A stretch of 64,000 nt of DNA, from assembly GCF_024585265.1 (NCBI RefSeq), contig NZ_CP036533.1:6519001-6583000 (forward strand), read 5' to 3'. This DNA comes from Bradyrhizobium sp. WBAH42 (lineage in GTDB: Bacteria; Pseudomonadota; Alphaproteobacteria; Rhizobiales; Xanthobacteraceae). The notes below the pieces were generated by a model. That model was not told the origin of the DNA and searched no databases. It saw nothing but the letters and a program-made list of their open reading frames with translations. A program made the translations under genes and the position numbers. Shown here in pieces: positions 50,126 through 58,842 of this stretch (position 1 is its first letter; each line of letters begins with the position of its first letter).

Positions 50126-51229
50126 TCACACCGCCTTCACGGTCCACCCGATCAGTTCCTTCGCGATGCGTGCGAAGGCCGCATCGAATGCGGCGACTGA
50201 AGCGGCCGGATCGACCTTGTCGAGCTTTTCGCTGGTCTCGATGAGCCGCGATGCGATCACCTTGCCGTTCTTGTCGACGATCCGCGCCGACAATCCGATC
50301 TCGGCCCGAGCCTCCCCATCCGTCGCGATCCGAAAGCGCCGGATGTCGATCAGGAGCTGGTAATCCGCCGGCCCGAGATCCGTCGTGCGCAGCGGGGCGT
50401 GGGCGATGTCGTAGTTCTCGAAACTGTCGATCAGGCGTGCCTGCACCAGCTTCGGAATGCTGTCAGCCCAGAGGAAGTCCGCAAAGCCCGGCCTGTCCCC
50501 GCTGGGCGCGAACAGCATGCGCTGGGTCTGCAGCATCGCCACCGCCGTCGGCTCGGGAATTGCCAGTGAGGCGGACAGCGTCTTGCCGGCTGGCCCGAGA
50601 TTCTGCGGCGTGCGCAGGTCGTAGGTGACCTTCTGCGCGGGCGTGCCGCCTCCGGTCATCTTGTCGAGGCCCGCCAGGATGCCGTCGATCTTGCCGGTGT
50701 TGCGCGCGAGGCCGTCGGAGAAGGTCTTGAAATTGGCGATGGTGTCCTTCAGCGGGCCGGAATTGTCCTGAAGCACCGTGTCGACCCGCCGCAGCGCATC
50801 CCGCGCCGCTTGCGTCATGCTCTGGCCGGCTCCGGCCTCCGCGATCAAGGTCGGCAGCTCGCCGGACCTGGCGACGATCACGCCGCCCTCCAACGTCACC
50901 ACGGGAACGCCGGTCAGGCCCTGGAATTCGAGCCCGACCTTGGTGTCGGCACGCACCGGCGTCGCCGTTGCAACCGAGATCGTGGCATTGACGAAGCGCG
51001 GGTTATCGGGCGCGAGCCCGAGCTGGGTGACCTCCCCGACCCGAATGCCGTTGAACAGCACGCCGGCGCCGACCAGGAGGCCGGGCACCGGCCCCTGGAA
51101 TTGCACGTGATAGTTCGTGCGCGGACCGATGCCGCCAGTGTTGTTCAGCCAATAGACGAAGCCGAACACCGCGACGATCGAGGCCAGCACGAAACTGCCG
51201 ATCAGCACATAGGGAGCGCGGGTTTCCAT
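50126..51229 (-). CDS. MlaD-domain protein fused to a PqiC-like domain
   Basis: A 367-residue protein. After an N-terminal membrane helix (YVLIGSFVLASIVAVFGFVYWL) comes an MCE/MlaD domain with VQFQGPVPGLLVGAGVLFNG and IRVGEVTQLGL. From about residue 210 the sequence matches the ABC-type transport auxiliary lipoprotein family (PqiC/YmbA): YDLRTPQNLGP, TAVAMLQTQRML, WADSIPKLVQARLIDSFEN, YQLLIDIRRFRI. In most bacteria this is a separate lipoprotein; here it has no lipobox and is fused. It belongs to the lipid-transport operon with the ATPase and permease genes upstream. Confidence 0.83.
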   Translation of the reverse strand: METRAPYVLIGSFVLASIVAVFGFVYWLNNTGGIGPRTNYHVQFQGPVPGLLVGAGVLFNGIRVGEVTQLGLAPDNPRFVNATISVATATPVRADTKVGLEFQGLTGVPVVTLEGGVIVARSGELPTLIAEAGAGQSMTQAARDALRRVDTVLQDNSGPLKDTIANFKTFSDGLARNTGKIDGILAGLDKMTGGGTPAQKVTYDLRTPQNLGPAGKTLSASLAIPEPTAVAMLQTQRMLFAPSGDRPGFADFLWADSIPKLVQARLIDSFENYDIAHAPLRTTDLGPADYQLLIDIRRFRIATDGEARAEIGLSARIVDKNGKVIASRLIETSEKLDKVDPAASVAAFDAAFARIAKELIGWTVKAV

Positions 51230-51232
51230 CTC

Positions 51233-52000
51233 TCATCTCATCTCGTGTTGCAGCATCTGCGAGCGCTTGCCGTGGAAATAGGCGCGCACCCAGGGATGCT
51301 CGGATTGCAGCAATTCGCGCATCGGGCCGATCGCCACGATCTTGCCGTCGGCGAGCGCGGCGACGCGGTCGCAGACCGTGGTCAGGCTCGCGAGGTCATG
51401 GGTCACCATGAACACGGTGAGCTCCAGGGTCTTTTGCAGCGTCTTGATCAGCGCGTCGAACTCGCCGGCGGCGATCGGGTCGAGGCCCGAGGTCGGCTCG
51501 TCCAGGAACAGGATCGGCGGATCGAGTGCGAGCGCGCGCGCCAGCGCCACGCGCTTGGTCATGCCGCCGGACAGCTCCGCCGGATATTTGTCGGCGTCCT
51601 CGGCACGCAGACCGACCATTTCGAGCTTGGCGATCGCGATCTCGTCCATCAGCTCCTGCGACAGGACGAGATTTTCGCGCAAGGGAAACTGGACGTTCTG
51701 ACGCACCGTCAGCGAGGAGAACAGCGCGCCCTGCTGGAACAGGATGCCCCAGGCCATCGCCGCGCCTCGGCCGTGGCCGCCGGTGGGTTGTCCCATGACC
51801 TCGATGGTCCCGCTCCGGCGCGGGATGAGGCCGATGATGGTCCGCATCAAGACCGACTTGCCGCCGCCGGATGCGCCCACCAGCCCGAGAATCTCGCCGC
51901 GGCGGACGTCGAGCGACAGATGGTCGAGCACGGTCTGACGACCGAAGCCGACCACGAGATCGCGGACGCGGATCGCGAACTGATCTTGCGATTCTTCCAT
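51233..52000 (-). CDS. Mla-type lipid ABC transporter ATPase (MlaF-like)
   Basis: A 255-residue ABC ATPase with Walker A GASGGGKSVLMRTI, signature ELSGGMTKRVALARALA, Walker B PILFLDEPTSGLDP and the switch histidine in FMVTHDLASL. ATG 52000 was chosen, 2 bases after the permease stop codon. It couples ATP hydrolysis to phospholipid transfer between membranes. It is followed 3 bases later by the MlaD-type gene. Confidence 0.92.
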   Translation of the reverse strand: MEESQDQFAIRVRDLVVGFGRQTVLDHLSLDVRRGEILGLVGASGGGKSVLMRTIIGLIPRRSGTIEVMGQPTGGHGRGAAMAWGILFQQGALFSSLTVRQNVQFPLRENLVLSQELMDEIAIAKLEMVGLRAEDADKYPAELSGGMTKRVALARALALDPPILFLDEPTSGLDPIAAGEFDALIKTLQKTLELTVFMVTHDLASLTTVCDRVAALADGKIVAIGPMRELLQSEHPWVRAYFHGKRSQMLQHEMR

Positions 52001-52002
52001 CG

Positions 52003-53172
52003 TCACATTCCGATCGAGGCAAAGAAGATAGCGAACAGGCCGTCGAGCACGATCACCAGGAAGATCGATTTCACCACCGACGTCGTGGTCTGCCGCCCCA
52101 GCGACTCCGCGCTGCCCTTGACGCGCAATCCCTCGCTGCAGGCCACGATCCCGATCACCAGCGCCATGAACGGCGCCTTCAGGATGCCCACCTCGAAATG
52201 CGCGACGGAAACGGCCTCGTGCAGCCGCGCGATGTAGATCGCCGGCCCCATGTCGCCGTAGAATTGCGCGACCAGCCCGCCGCCATAGAGCGCAGCAATC
52301 GATCCGATGAAGGTCAGGATGGGCAGCGCAATGACCAGGGCCGCGACGCGCGGCAGGATCAGGACGTCGATGGGATCGAGCCCCATGGTCGAGAGTGCGT
52401 CGATCTCCTCGCGCATCTTCATCGAGCCGAGCTCTGCTGTGTAGGCGCTGCCTGACCTGCCGGCGACCATGATGGCGACGATCAGCACGCCGAGCTCGCG
52501 CAGCACCAGGATGCCGACCATGTCGACCGTATACGACTCCGCGCCGAATCTGCGGAAGTGGAAGAAGCCCTGCTGCGCGATAATGGCGCCGATCAGGAAG
52601 GTGATCAGCGTGACGATGGGGATCGCCTGCCAGCCGATGCGATAGAGCTGATACACCAGCGAGGTCAGCCGCAGCGAACGCGGCCGGCGCAGCACGCCGA
52701 CGACGGCCATGAACAAGGCGCCGAGCATCTGAAGGAAGATCGTGATGTCTTCCCGCGCCCCGACCGTGGACTTGCCGAGTTCGCCCAGCCTCGCCAGAAC
52801 CGGATTGGGCGCAGCGCTTGGAGCCGGCGTGCGACGGTTGACCTGGCGCACCTCGTCCATCAGCCCGCTGAAATGATCGGCGACGCCGACGAACTCGGCC
52901 AACCTGCCTGACGATGCGGCCCTGCGCGACAGCTTCTCCAGGACCCAGGCGCCGAGCGTATCGAGCGCGCTGATCCCCGACATGTCCAGCGTTACGACGC
53001 GCGAGCGATCGACGTCGGCCCCGACCGACCGCGACAGCGTCTCGAGCGTCACCACGTTCGCGGCGGTCCATGGCCCCTCGGGGCGCAATTTCAGCACGTC
53101 GCCGGACGGCGTCGCGTGCAGCAGCGGTTCGTGGTTCACGCTTTCCACCTCGTCGGGACAATTGGTCCCCAT
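52003..53172 (-). CDS. MlaE-type permease with N-terminal STAS domain
   Basis: A 389-residue protein. Residues 1-110 form a STAS-like domain (SRVVTLDMSGISALDTLGAWVLEKL). The permease core follows: PIVTLITFLIGAIIAQQGFF, LRELGVLIVAIMVAGRSGSAYTAELGSMK, MREEIDALSTMGLDPIDVLILPR, and the final CSEGLRVKGSAESLGRQTTTSVV. The fused STAS domain replaces a separate MlaB. GTG 53139 is an alternative start. Promoter may share the box at 53246 with the divergent DUF883 gene. Confidence 0.9.
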   Translation of the reverse strand: MGTNCPDEVESVNHEPLLHATPSGDVLKLRPEGPWTAANVVTLETLSRSVGADVDRSRVVTLDMSGISALDTLGAWVLEKLSRRAASSGRLAEFVGVADHFSGLMDEVRQVNRRTPAPSAAPNPVLARLGELGKSTVGAREDITIFLQMLGALFMAVVGVLRRPRSLRLTSLVYQLYRIGWQAIPIVTLITFLIGAIIAQQGFFHFRRFGAESYTVDMVGILVLRELGVLIVAIMVAGRSGSAYTAELGSMKMREEIDALSTMGLDPIDVLILPRVAALVIALPILTFIGSIAALYGGGLVAQFYGDMGPAIYIARLHEAVSVAHFEVGILKAPFMALVIGIVACSEGLRVKGSAESLGRQTTTSVVKSIFLVIVLDGLFAIFFASIGM

Positions 53173-53245
53173 TCAGCCGGCATTTCTAGGCCGGCATGTG
53201 GCGGCCGGATTGACCTGTCTCAAGACCCCGAACGGGCTCCGCCTC

Positions 53246-53259
53246 TTGACGCAAATCAA
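53246..53259 (+). promoter_or_regulatory. FNR/FixK box upstream of the DUF883 gene
   Basis: TTGACGCAAATCAA. Its centre lies 63.5 bases from the start at 53316, with CTTAGG 30 bases downstream of the centre. It also faces the divergent lipid-transport operon, 80 bases from that start. Confidence 0.75.
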
Positions 53260-53315
53260 GCGCGATCGCGCGGGCGGGTCTTAGGCTCGCTCGGATGCAA
53301 TGAGGACACCAATCC

Positions 53316-53591
53316 ATGTTCGACAGTGACAGGATGAGCGAGGAATTACGGGCGCTGAAGGTCGACGTCACGCGCCTGTTGAGCACCGCCGGCGAGGAGA
53401 TGTTCGAGAGCTCGAAAGCTCGCACCGAAGCGCTCGCCGATCAGATCAGGGCCGCGCTCGCCGAGCTCGGCGAGACCGTCGAACAAGAGGGGGAGCAGCT
53501 CCAGGGCCTCGTTGCGGAGCGCCCGATCACCTCGCTCGCCTCCGCTTTCGCGCTGGGCGTGGTCGTCGGCTTCATGCTGAGGAGACACTAG
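53316..53591 (+). CDS. DUF883/ElaB-like membrane-anchored protein
   Basis: A 91-residue protein: a long amphipathic helical region (ELRALKVDVTRLLSTAGEEM and onwards) ending in a glycine-rich tail anchor PITSLASAFALGVVVGFMLR plus RH. This is the layout of the ElaB/YqjD/DUF883 family, ribosome-binding or stress-linked inner-membrane proteins. The stop codon directly abuts the start of the next gene. Confidence 0.83.
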   Translation: MFDSDRMSEELRALKVDVTRLLSTAGEEMFESSKARTEALADQIRAALAELGETVEQEGEQLQGLVAERPITSLASAFALGVVVGFMLRRH

Positions 53592-54080
53592 GTGAATACC
53601 GAGAATGTCATCAAACATCTGCGCGTGCTGTGGCGCACCGACAGGATCATCGCGGACATCAGGCTGCGCCATTTGCTGATCGGCCTCGGCCTGCGCGCCT
53701 TCGCGGCGCTGATCGCCGCGTTCGGGCTCCTGATGCTGGAGCTGTCCGCCTATTTCGCGCTGGTGCAGATCTGGAGCGCGATTGCCGCGGCCGCCATCCT
53801 CGGCGCCGTCAATTTCGTCATCGCGGCCGCTCTCTTCCTGATCGCTGGCCGCGCCCCGTCGGGACGCGACATCGAGCTCGCCAGCGAAATTCATGACACG
53901 TCCATCGAAGCCCTCCAGCTCGAGGCACGAGCGCTCCAGGCCCAGGTGTCAGGCGCGGTGCATCATCCGCTCAGCACCATCGTGCCGGTGCTGCTGCCGC
54001 TGATCGCGGTCATCATCAAGACTCTGCGGACGACGGCCAGGACGCCAAACGACGCAAGTTCGGCCGAAGCGCAATCGTAG
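53592..54080 (+). CDS. Phage-holin-superfamily (YqjE-like) membrane protein
   Basis: A 162-residue protein starting at GTG 53592. Two hydrophobic helices (LGLRAFAALIAAFGLLMLEL and AAAAILGAVNFVIAAALFLI) follow an N-terminal cytoplasmic part, and a third hydrophobic stretch (STIVPVLLPLIAVIIKTL) lies near the C-terminus. In E. coli and alphaproteobacteria YqjE-type genes follow YqjD/DUF883 genes, as here. A membrane-stress role is likely; phage origin is not implied. Confidence 0.75.
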   Translation: MNTENVIKHLRVLWRTDRIIADIRLRHLLIGLGLRAFAALIAAFGLLMLELSAYFALVQIWSAIAAAAILGAVNFVIAAALFLIAGRAPSGRDIELASEIHDTSIEALQLEARALQAQVSGAVHHPLSTIVPVLLPLIAVIIKTLRTTARTPNDASSAEAQS

Positions 54081-54089
54081 CTGACGCGC

Positions 54090-56783
54090 TCAGAGCTTCA
54101 GCCTGACGTCGCAGATTTCAGGCTCGGCCGGGTCCGGCTTGACCTCGAAGCCGAGCTGCCGGCACATGTCGAGCATCACGGTGTTCTCCTGCAGCACGTC
54201 GCCCGATATGGTCTTCAAGCCCTCCGACCGCGCGTAGTCGATGATCAGCTGCATCAGGGCCCAGCCGAGCCCCCTGCCCTTGAGGTCGGATCGCAGCAGG
54301 ATCGCGTATTCGCCGGTCTCGTAGATCGAGTCGGAATGGAGCCGGACCACGCCGACCATTTCGCCGGTGGCCTCGTCGAACGCGATGAAGGCCATCGCAC
54401 GCGCATAGTCGAGCTGGGTCAGGCGTGCGATGAATTCGTGGGTGAACTCCTTCATCGGGGCGAAGAAGCGCAGGCGAAGGTCGTGCGCCGTGACGTGACG
54501 CAGGAATTCGTGGATGGTCGGCTCGTCCTCGGGACGCAGGGGCCGGACCAAGATGCGCCAATCGTCCTTGAGCTTGAGGCGCCGCTCCCATTGCGACGGA
54601 TAGGCGCGAACGGCGAAATTGGCAGGGCCAGAGCCGGCGAACTTCCGCTGCGGCGGCGCGACCGCGACGCGCGCATCTACCGCGGTCACGCCGGTTTCGT
54701 CCGCCAGCAACGGATTGATGTCGAATTCGCGGATCTCGGGAATGTCGGCCGCCATCTGCGCCAGCTTGACCAGCACCATGGCGACGGCATCCTGCTTGAC
54801 CGCCGGCACGTCGCGATAGGCCTTTAGCAGCCGCGACACACGCGTGCGGTCGATCAGATCGCGAGCCAGTTGCAGGTCGAGCGGCGGCAGCGCCAGCGCC
54901 TTGTCGTTGATGATCTCCACCGCCGTGCCGCCGCGGCCGAAAACGACCACCGTGCCGAAGGTCGGATCGTCGGCGAGACCAAGGATCAGCTCACGCGCCT
55001 TTGCCTTGACGACCATCGCCTGGACGATGACGCCGCCGATGCGGGCCTCGGGCCGCAGCTTTCTGGCTCGCGCAAGAATGTCCGTGGCCGCCGCACGCAC
55101 GGCCTCCGGGGTCGTCAGATTGAGCACGACGCCGCCGACGTCGGATTTGTGGGTGATGTCCCGCGACAGGATCTTCAGGACGACGGTGCCACCTTGCGCG
55201 AAGATGTCCTTTGCATAGGTCACCGCCCGCTCGACATCGGCTGCCGCATAGGTCGGCACCATCGCGATGTCGTAGGCTTCGAGCAGGTGCTTGATCTCGA
55301 CAGGCTCGAGCCACTGGCGGCCGTCCGCGATCGCGGCCGTGACGATCTCTCTTGCCCCCCTGGCATCCGGAACGAACGTATCGGGCATCGCGGGAGGGAC
55401 CTGGCTCAGCTCCTCCACCACTTCGCGGTGCCGGACCAGATGCATGAAGCCGCGCACGGCATCGTCCTCGGTCGGATAGTTCGGCACGCCGGCGCTCGAG
55501 AGTGCCTGGACGATGTGCTGATCGGCGCCGACCCAGGCCGCCAGCACGGGCTTTGCCCATCGGCGGTGCTGCTCGCGATACTTAGCCACGAGCTCCGTCA
55601 CGGTCTTGGCGATCTCGGCGGCCGATGCGATTGCCGTCTGCACGTTGAGGACGAGAACTGCGTCGTTGTCGCGGTCGGCCAGCAGTTCCTCCAGCGCCGC
55701 CGCGTAGCGCGAGGCGTCGGCGTCGCCCACGATGTCGACGGGGTTTGCACCCGACCAGGTCGGCGGCAGCGCCGCATCGAGCTTCCTGCGCGTATCGGTC
55801 GAGATGGTTGCCGGAATACCTCCGAGCTCGACCAATCGATCGACCGCAAGGACCCCGATGCCGCCACCATTGGTCAGGATGGCGAGACGCTTCCCGGTCG
55901 GCGATTCGACGCGGCCGAGTGTCTCGGCACAATCGAACAACTCGCGCAGATCGGACACCCGCAGCACACCCGCGCGGCGGAACGCCGCATCATAGACGGC
56001 GTCGGCACCGGCGAGCGCCCCGGTATGCGTGGCGGCGGCCTTCGCACCCTGAGCCATCCGGCCGGACTTCACCACGACGACCGGCTTCACGCGTGCGGCC
56101 GCGCGCGCCGCCGACATGAATTTGCGCGCGTCCTTGATCGCCTCGATGTAGAGCAGGATCGCGCGGGTCTTGTGATCCATCGCGAAATGATCGAGCAGAT
56201 CGGCAATGTCGACGTCGATCTGATCGCCGATCGAGACGACGCCGGAGAAGCCGACGCCGCGCTGCGCGGCCCAATCCACCATGCCGGCGGCAATGGCGCC
56301 CGATTGCGAGATCAGCGCGAGGTTGCCGGCCCGCGGCATGTGCGCGGCGAAACTGGCATTCAGGCTGACGCCCGGCATCATGATGCCGAGGCAGTTCGGT
56401 CCGATCAGCCGCATTCCGTGTTTGCGCGCGGCAGCGCTGGTCGCCTCGTGCAGCGATCCCGGTCCCTGGCCGAGACCCGCCGAGACGATCAGCGCCCCCG
56501 CAGACCCGCGGCGCCCGGCCTGGTCGACGATGCCTGGTATCTCACCCGCGGGCGCGGTGATGACGACGAGCTCGGGCACGAAGTCCAGCCTGTCCAGGCT
56601 CTTCACCGCCGCGATGCCGCCGATCTCGGCATGACGTGGATTGACGAGGCCAAACCTCCCCTTGAATCCGCCCTTGCCAATGTTCTCCAGGACCGCGCGT
56701 CCCACCGACGCTGGACGCGCGCTCGCGCCGACGAGCGCGACCGAGCGCGGCGACAGCAGGTTGTTCAGACGATAAGTCGACAT
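54090..56783 (-). CDS. Acyl-CoA synthetase (NDP-forming) fused to GNAT acetyltransferase
   Basis: An 897-residue protein. From the N-terminus: a CoA-binding domain (VALVGASARPASVGRAVLEN), a succinyl-CoA-synthetase-like domain with LISQSGAIAAGMVDWAAQRG and ATHTGALAGADAVYDAAFRRAG, an ATP-grasp domain (KILSRDITHKSDVGGVVL, GVIVQAMV, GRGGTAVEI), and a C-terminal GNAT domain (LRSDLKGRGLGWALMQLIID). This is the layout of protein acetyltransferase Pat/AcuA-like proteins. They make or sense acyl-CoA and acetylate lysines of metabolic enzymes. It lies 63 bases after the USP gene and is probably co-transcribed with it. Confidence 0.9.
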   Translation of the reverse strand: MSTYRLNNLLSPRSVALVGASARPASVGRAVLENIGKGGFKGRFGLVNPRHAEIGGIAAVKSLDRLDFVPELVVITAPAGEIPGIVDQAGRRGSAGALIVSAGLGQGPGSLHEATSAAARKHGMRLIGPNCLGIMMPGVSLNASFAAHMPRAGNLALISQSGAIAAGMVDWAAQRGVGFSGVVSIGDQIDVDIADLLDHFAMDHKTRAILLYIEAIKDARKFMSAARAAARVKPVVVVKSGRMAQGAKAAATHTGALAGADAVYDAAFRRAGVLRVSDLRELFDCAETLGRVESPTGKRLAILTNGGGIGVLAVDRLVELGGIPATISTDTRRKLDAALPPTWSGANPVDIVGDADASRYAAALEELLADRDNDAVLVLNVQTAIASAAEIAKTVTELVAKYREQHRRWAKPVLAAWVGADQHIVQALSSAGVPNYPTEDDAVRGFMHLVRHREVVEELSQVPPAMPDTFVPDARGAREIVTAAIADGRQWLEPVEIKHLLEAYDIAMVPTYAAADVERAVTYAKDIFAQGGTVVLKILSRDITHKSDVGGVVLNLTTPEAVRAAATDILARARKLRPEARIGGVIVQAMVVKAKARELILGLADDPTFGTVVVFGRGGTAVEIINDKALALPPLDLQLARDLIDRTRVSRLLKAYRDVPAVKQDAVAMVLVKLAQMAADIPEIREFDINPLLADETGVTAVDARVAVAPPQRKFAGSGPANFAVRAYPSQWERRLKLKDDWRILVRPLRPEDEPTIHEFLRHVTAHDLRLRFFAPMKEFTHEFIARLTQLDYARAMAFIAFDEATGEMVGVVRLHSDSIYETGEYAILLRSDLKGRGLGWALMQLIIDYARSEGLKTISGDVLQENTVMLDMCRQLGFEVKPDPAEPEICDVRLKL

Positions 56784-56846
56784 GAAAACAAATGCACCGC
56801 CTCGGCGGCGGTTCCGATGATTGACGATCCGGCTGGAAGAAGAGGC

Positions 56847-57680
56847 CTAGTGCGAGATCATAACCCAGCACGGTGGCTGGCCAATGACGGTCTTTGTCAC
56901 ACCGCCCCACACGATCTCGTTCAGGCGCGAATGATGATAGGCGCCCATCACGATGGCATCGATACCATGGGAATTCGCCCAGCTTCCCAGTACTTTGCCG
57001 GTCGAGCTGCCACCCCCCTTCGTGGTTTCGAACGAGGCAAAGACGCCGTGTTCCCGCAAATGGTCGACGAGTGCCGCTCCGGATTGCAGGACCGCGTCAG
57101 TCTTGTCCTCCGCTACGGTCAGCACACGAACCGAGGTGGCAGCCTGAAGAATGGGCAACGCATCTCCCGCCGCACGCGCGGCCCGTGCGGAATGATCCCA
57201 GGCAATCACGACGTTCTCGAATTCGGGCCGGAGCTCGTCGGCGCGATGTTCGGGACAGAGCAGAAGCGGCCGTCCGGATTCGAACAACAACGCTTCGATG
57301 ATGGCCTCCGTTCGACTGTCGTGCGGCTTCACGGGAACCAGCGTGAGGTCGCTGAAGCGAGCGTGCTCGGCCAGGATCGCTCCGATCTGATCCGCGGGCA
57401 CCTTGCCCGACCGGCTCTGGGCGCGGATGTTGGCGCGGGAAGCCGCATTGGTGAAGGCATTCAGCAGCTGCTGCATGTCGCTGGCCTCGAGGCTGGCCTG
57501 CGCGGAAGCGCGATCGTCAGGCAACATCACTTTCGGCCGCTCGAAGACATCTTCCTCGAGCGCAAGCGCGGTGATCCTGGCGCCGAGATCGGCGGCCACA
57601 GCAACGCATTTCTCGATCGCAACCAGGGCTGGCCCGCGCGGCTGGCCGACAAGGGGCAGAAACACATCCTTGATGGGCAT
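56847..57680 (-). CDS. Tandem universal stress protein
   Basis: A 277-residue protein with two USP domains. The first begins KDVFLPLVGQPRGPALVAIE. The second begins ENVVIAWDHSARAARAAGDALP and keeps the USP C-terminal ATP-binding pattern DAIVMGAYHHSRLNEIVWGG followed by VTKTVI. Proteins with this double domain help cells survive oxygen or energy limitation. It is the first gene of the operon with the acyl-CoA synthetase/GNAT gene. An FNR box lies 54.5 bases upstream. Confidence 0.88.
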   Translation of the reverse strand: MPIKDVFLPLVGQPRGPALVAIEKCVAVAADLGARITALALEEDVFERPKVMLPDDRASAQASLEASDMQQLLNAFTNAASRANIRAQSRSGKVPADQIGAILAEHARFSDLTLVPVKPHDSRTEAIIEALLFESGRPLLLCPEHRADELRPEFENVVIAWDHSARAARAAGDALPILQAATSVRVLTVAEDKTDAVLQSGAALVDHLREHGVFASFETTKGGGSSTGKVLGSWANSHGIDAIVMGAYHHSRLNEIVWGGVTKTVIGQPPCWVMISH

Positions 57681-57727
57681 CGGAATTCTCCTGAGCCACC
57701 ATCATAGGCCGGCTGTCGTCGAGACCC

Positions 57728-57741
57728 TTGATCCGCGTCAA
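57728..57741 (-). promoter_or_regulatory. FNR/FixK box upstream of the USP operon
   Basis: On the plus strand TTGATCCGCGTCAA. The centre lies 54.5 bases from the USP start, and CCTATG lies 29 bases downstream of the centre on the minus strand. Confidence 0.8.
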
Positions 57742-57782
57742 GACCGGGGGAAACTCCGTCCGATCAACCGGGCGAACCGGCG

Positions 57783-57796
57783 TTGACCGACGTCAA
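57783..57796 (+). promoter_or_regulatory. FNR/FixK box upstream of the alcohol dehydrogenase operon
   Basis: TTGACCGACGTCAA. The centre lies 69.5 bases from the start at 57859 and CTATGG lies 30 bases downstream of the centre. Confidence 0.8.
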
Positions 57797-57858
57797 GGAC
57801 TGGCCACTCGGTCGTTCTATGGATAGTTCAATCGGAGCGGTTCGCCCCGGAGACAGAC

Positions 57859-58842
57859 ATGCGTGCGATGGTGTTGCCGGCCCCACGAGCGCGGCTCCAG
57901 ATGGAGGAGCGGGCTGACCCCCTGCCGGGCGAGGGTCAGATCCGGGTGAAGATTAGCGCCTGCGGTGTATGCCGGACCGATCTTCATCTCGTCGACGCCG
58001 AGCTGCCCGGCATCCGCTATCCGATCGTGCCTGGCCACGAGATCGTCGGCCGGGTCGACCTCATCGGTGCGAGTGTGACGACACATGCGCCTGGTGATCG
58101 GGTCGGCATTCCCTGGCTCGGCTTCACCTGCGGAACATGCCGCTTCTGCCGGGAGGGCATGGAAAACCTCTGTGACGCGCCGCTGTTCACCGGCTACACG
58201 CGTGACGGCGGCTACGCGACCCACACTATCGCCGACGCACGTTACGCTTTTCCGCTCGGCGAGGCCGGCAGCGACGTGGAGATTGCGCCTCTGCTGTGCG
58301 CGGGGCTGATCGGCTGGCGCTCGCTGGTCCTGGCCGGCCCCGCCGAGAGGCTCGGCCTCTATGGCTTCGGCGCCGCCGGCCACATCATTGCGCAAGTCGC
58401 GGTTTGGCAGGGACGCTCCGTCCATGCATTCACGCGGGCAAGCGATGCCGCTGCACAAGACCTTGCACGCCGTCTCGGCGCTGTCTGGGCGGGGTCATCG
58501 GACCAGATGCCCGACGAGCCGCTTGACGCCGCGATCATCTTCGCACCAGCCGGCGAGTTGGTCCCGGCGGCGTTGCGTGCCGTGCGCAAAGGCGGTCGCG
58601 TTGTCTGCGCTGGCATCCACATGAGCGACATTCCGAGCTTTCCGTATGATTTGCTGTGGCAGGAGCGGCAGCTTGTCTCGGTCGCCAATTTGACCCGGCA
58701 GGATGGCCTCGATTTTCTCAAGGTCGCGCCGCAAGCCGGCGTGCGCACCGAGACGACGGCGTTTCCGCTCGATCAGGCCAACGAGGTCCTGGCCATGCTG
58801 CGGAATGGCCAGATCCTCGGCGCGGCCGTGCTGACGCCCTGA
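57859..58842 (+). CDS. Zinc-dependent alcohol dehydrogenase
   Basis: A 327-residue MDR-family protein. Catalytic zinc ligands are in CGVCRTDLHLVD and PGHEIVGRV, structural zinc ligands in CGTCRFCREGMENLC. The Rossmann motif is LYGFGAAGHIIAQVA. It would interconvert an alcohol and an aldehyde with NAD(P). It starts an operon with a kinase and a CHAD protein; the next gene starts on the last base of its stop codon. The FNR box suggests a fermentative or redox-balancing role. Confidence 0.9.
   Translation: MRAMVLPAPRARLQMEERADPLPGEGQIRVKISACGVCRTDLHLVDAELPGIRYPIVPGHEIVGRVDLIGASVTTHAPGDRVGIPWLGFTCGTCRFCREGMENLCDAPLFTGYTRDGGYATHTIADARYAFPLGEAGSDVEIAPLLCAGLIGWRSLVLAGPAERLGLYGFGAAGHIIAQVAVWQGRSVHAFTRASDAAAQDLARRLGAVWAGSSDQMPDEPLDAAIIFAPAGELVPAALRAVRKGGRVVCAGIHMSDIPSFPYDLLWQERQLVSVANLTRQDGLDFLKVAPQAGVRTETTAFPLDQANEVLAMLRNGQILGAAVLTP

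Noticed and set aside
53592..54080. Holin-like protein as sign of a prophage
   Set aside because: YqjE-like proteins share the holin superfamily name, but here the gene pairs with DUF883 as in normal chromosomes. No other phage genes are near.
54870..57707. Very long plus-strand open frame (945 codons) opposite the acyl-CoA synthetase and USP genes
   Set aside because: It is antisense to two genes with clear domains. Its product has no motifs and is rich in Arg, Asp and His, as expected for the complement of high-GC coding DNA.
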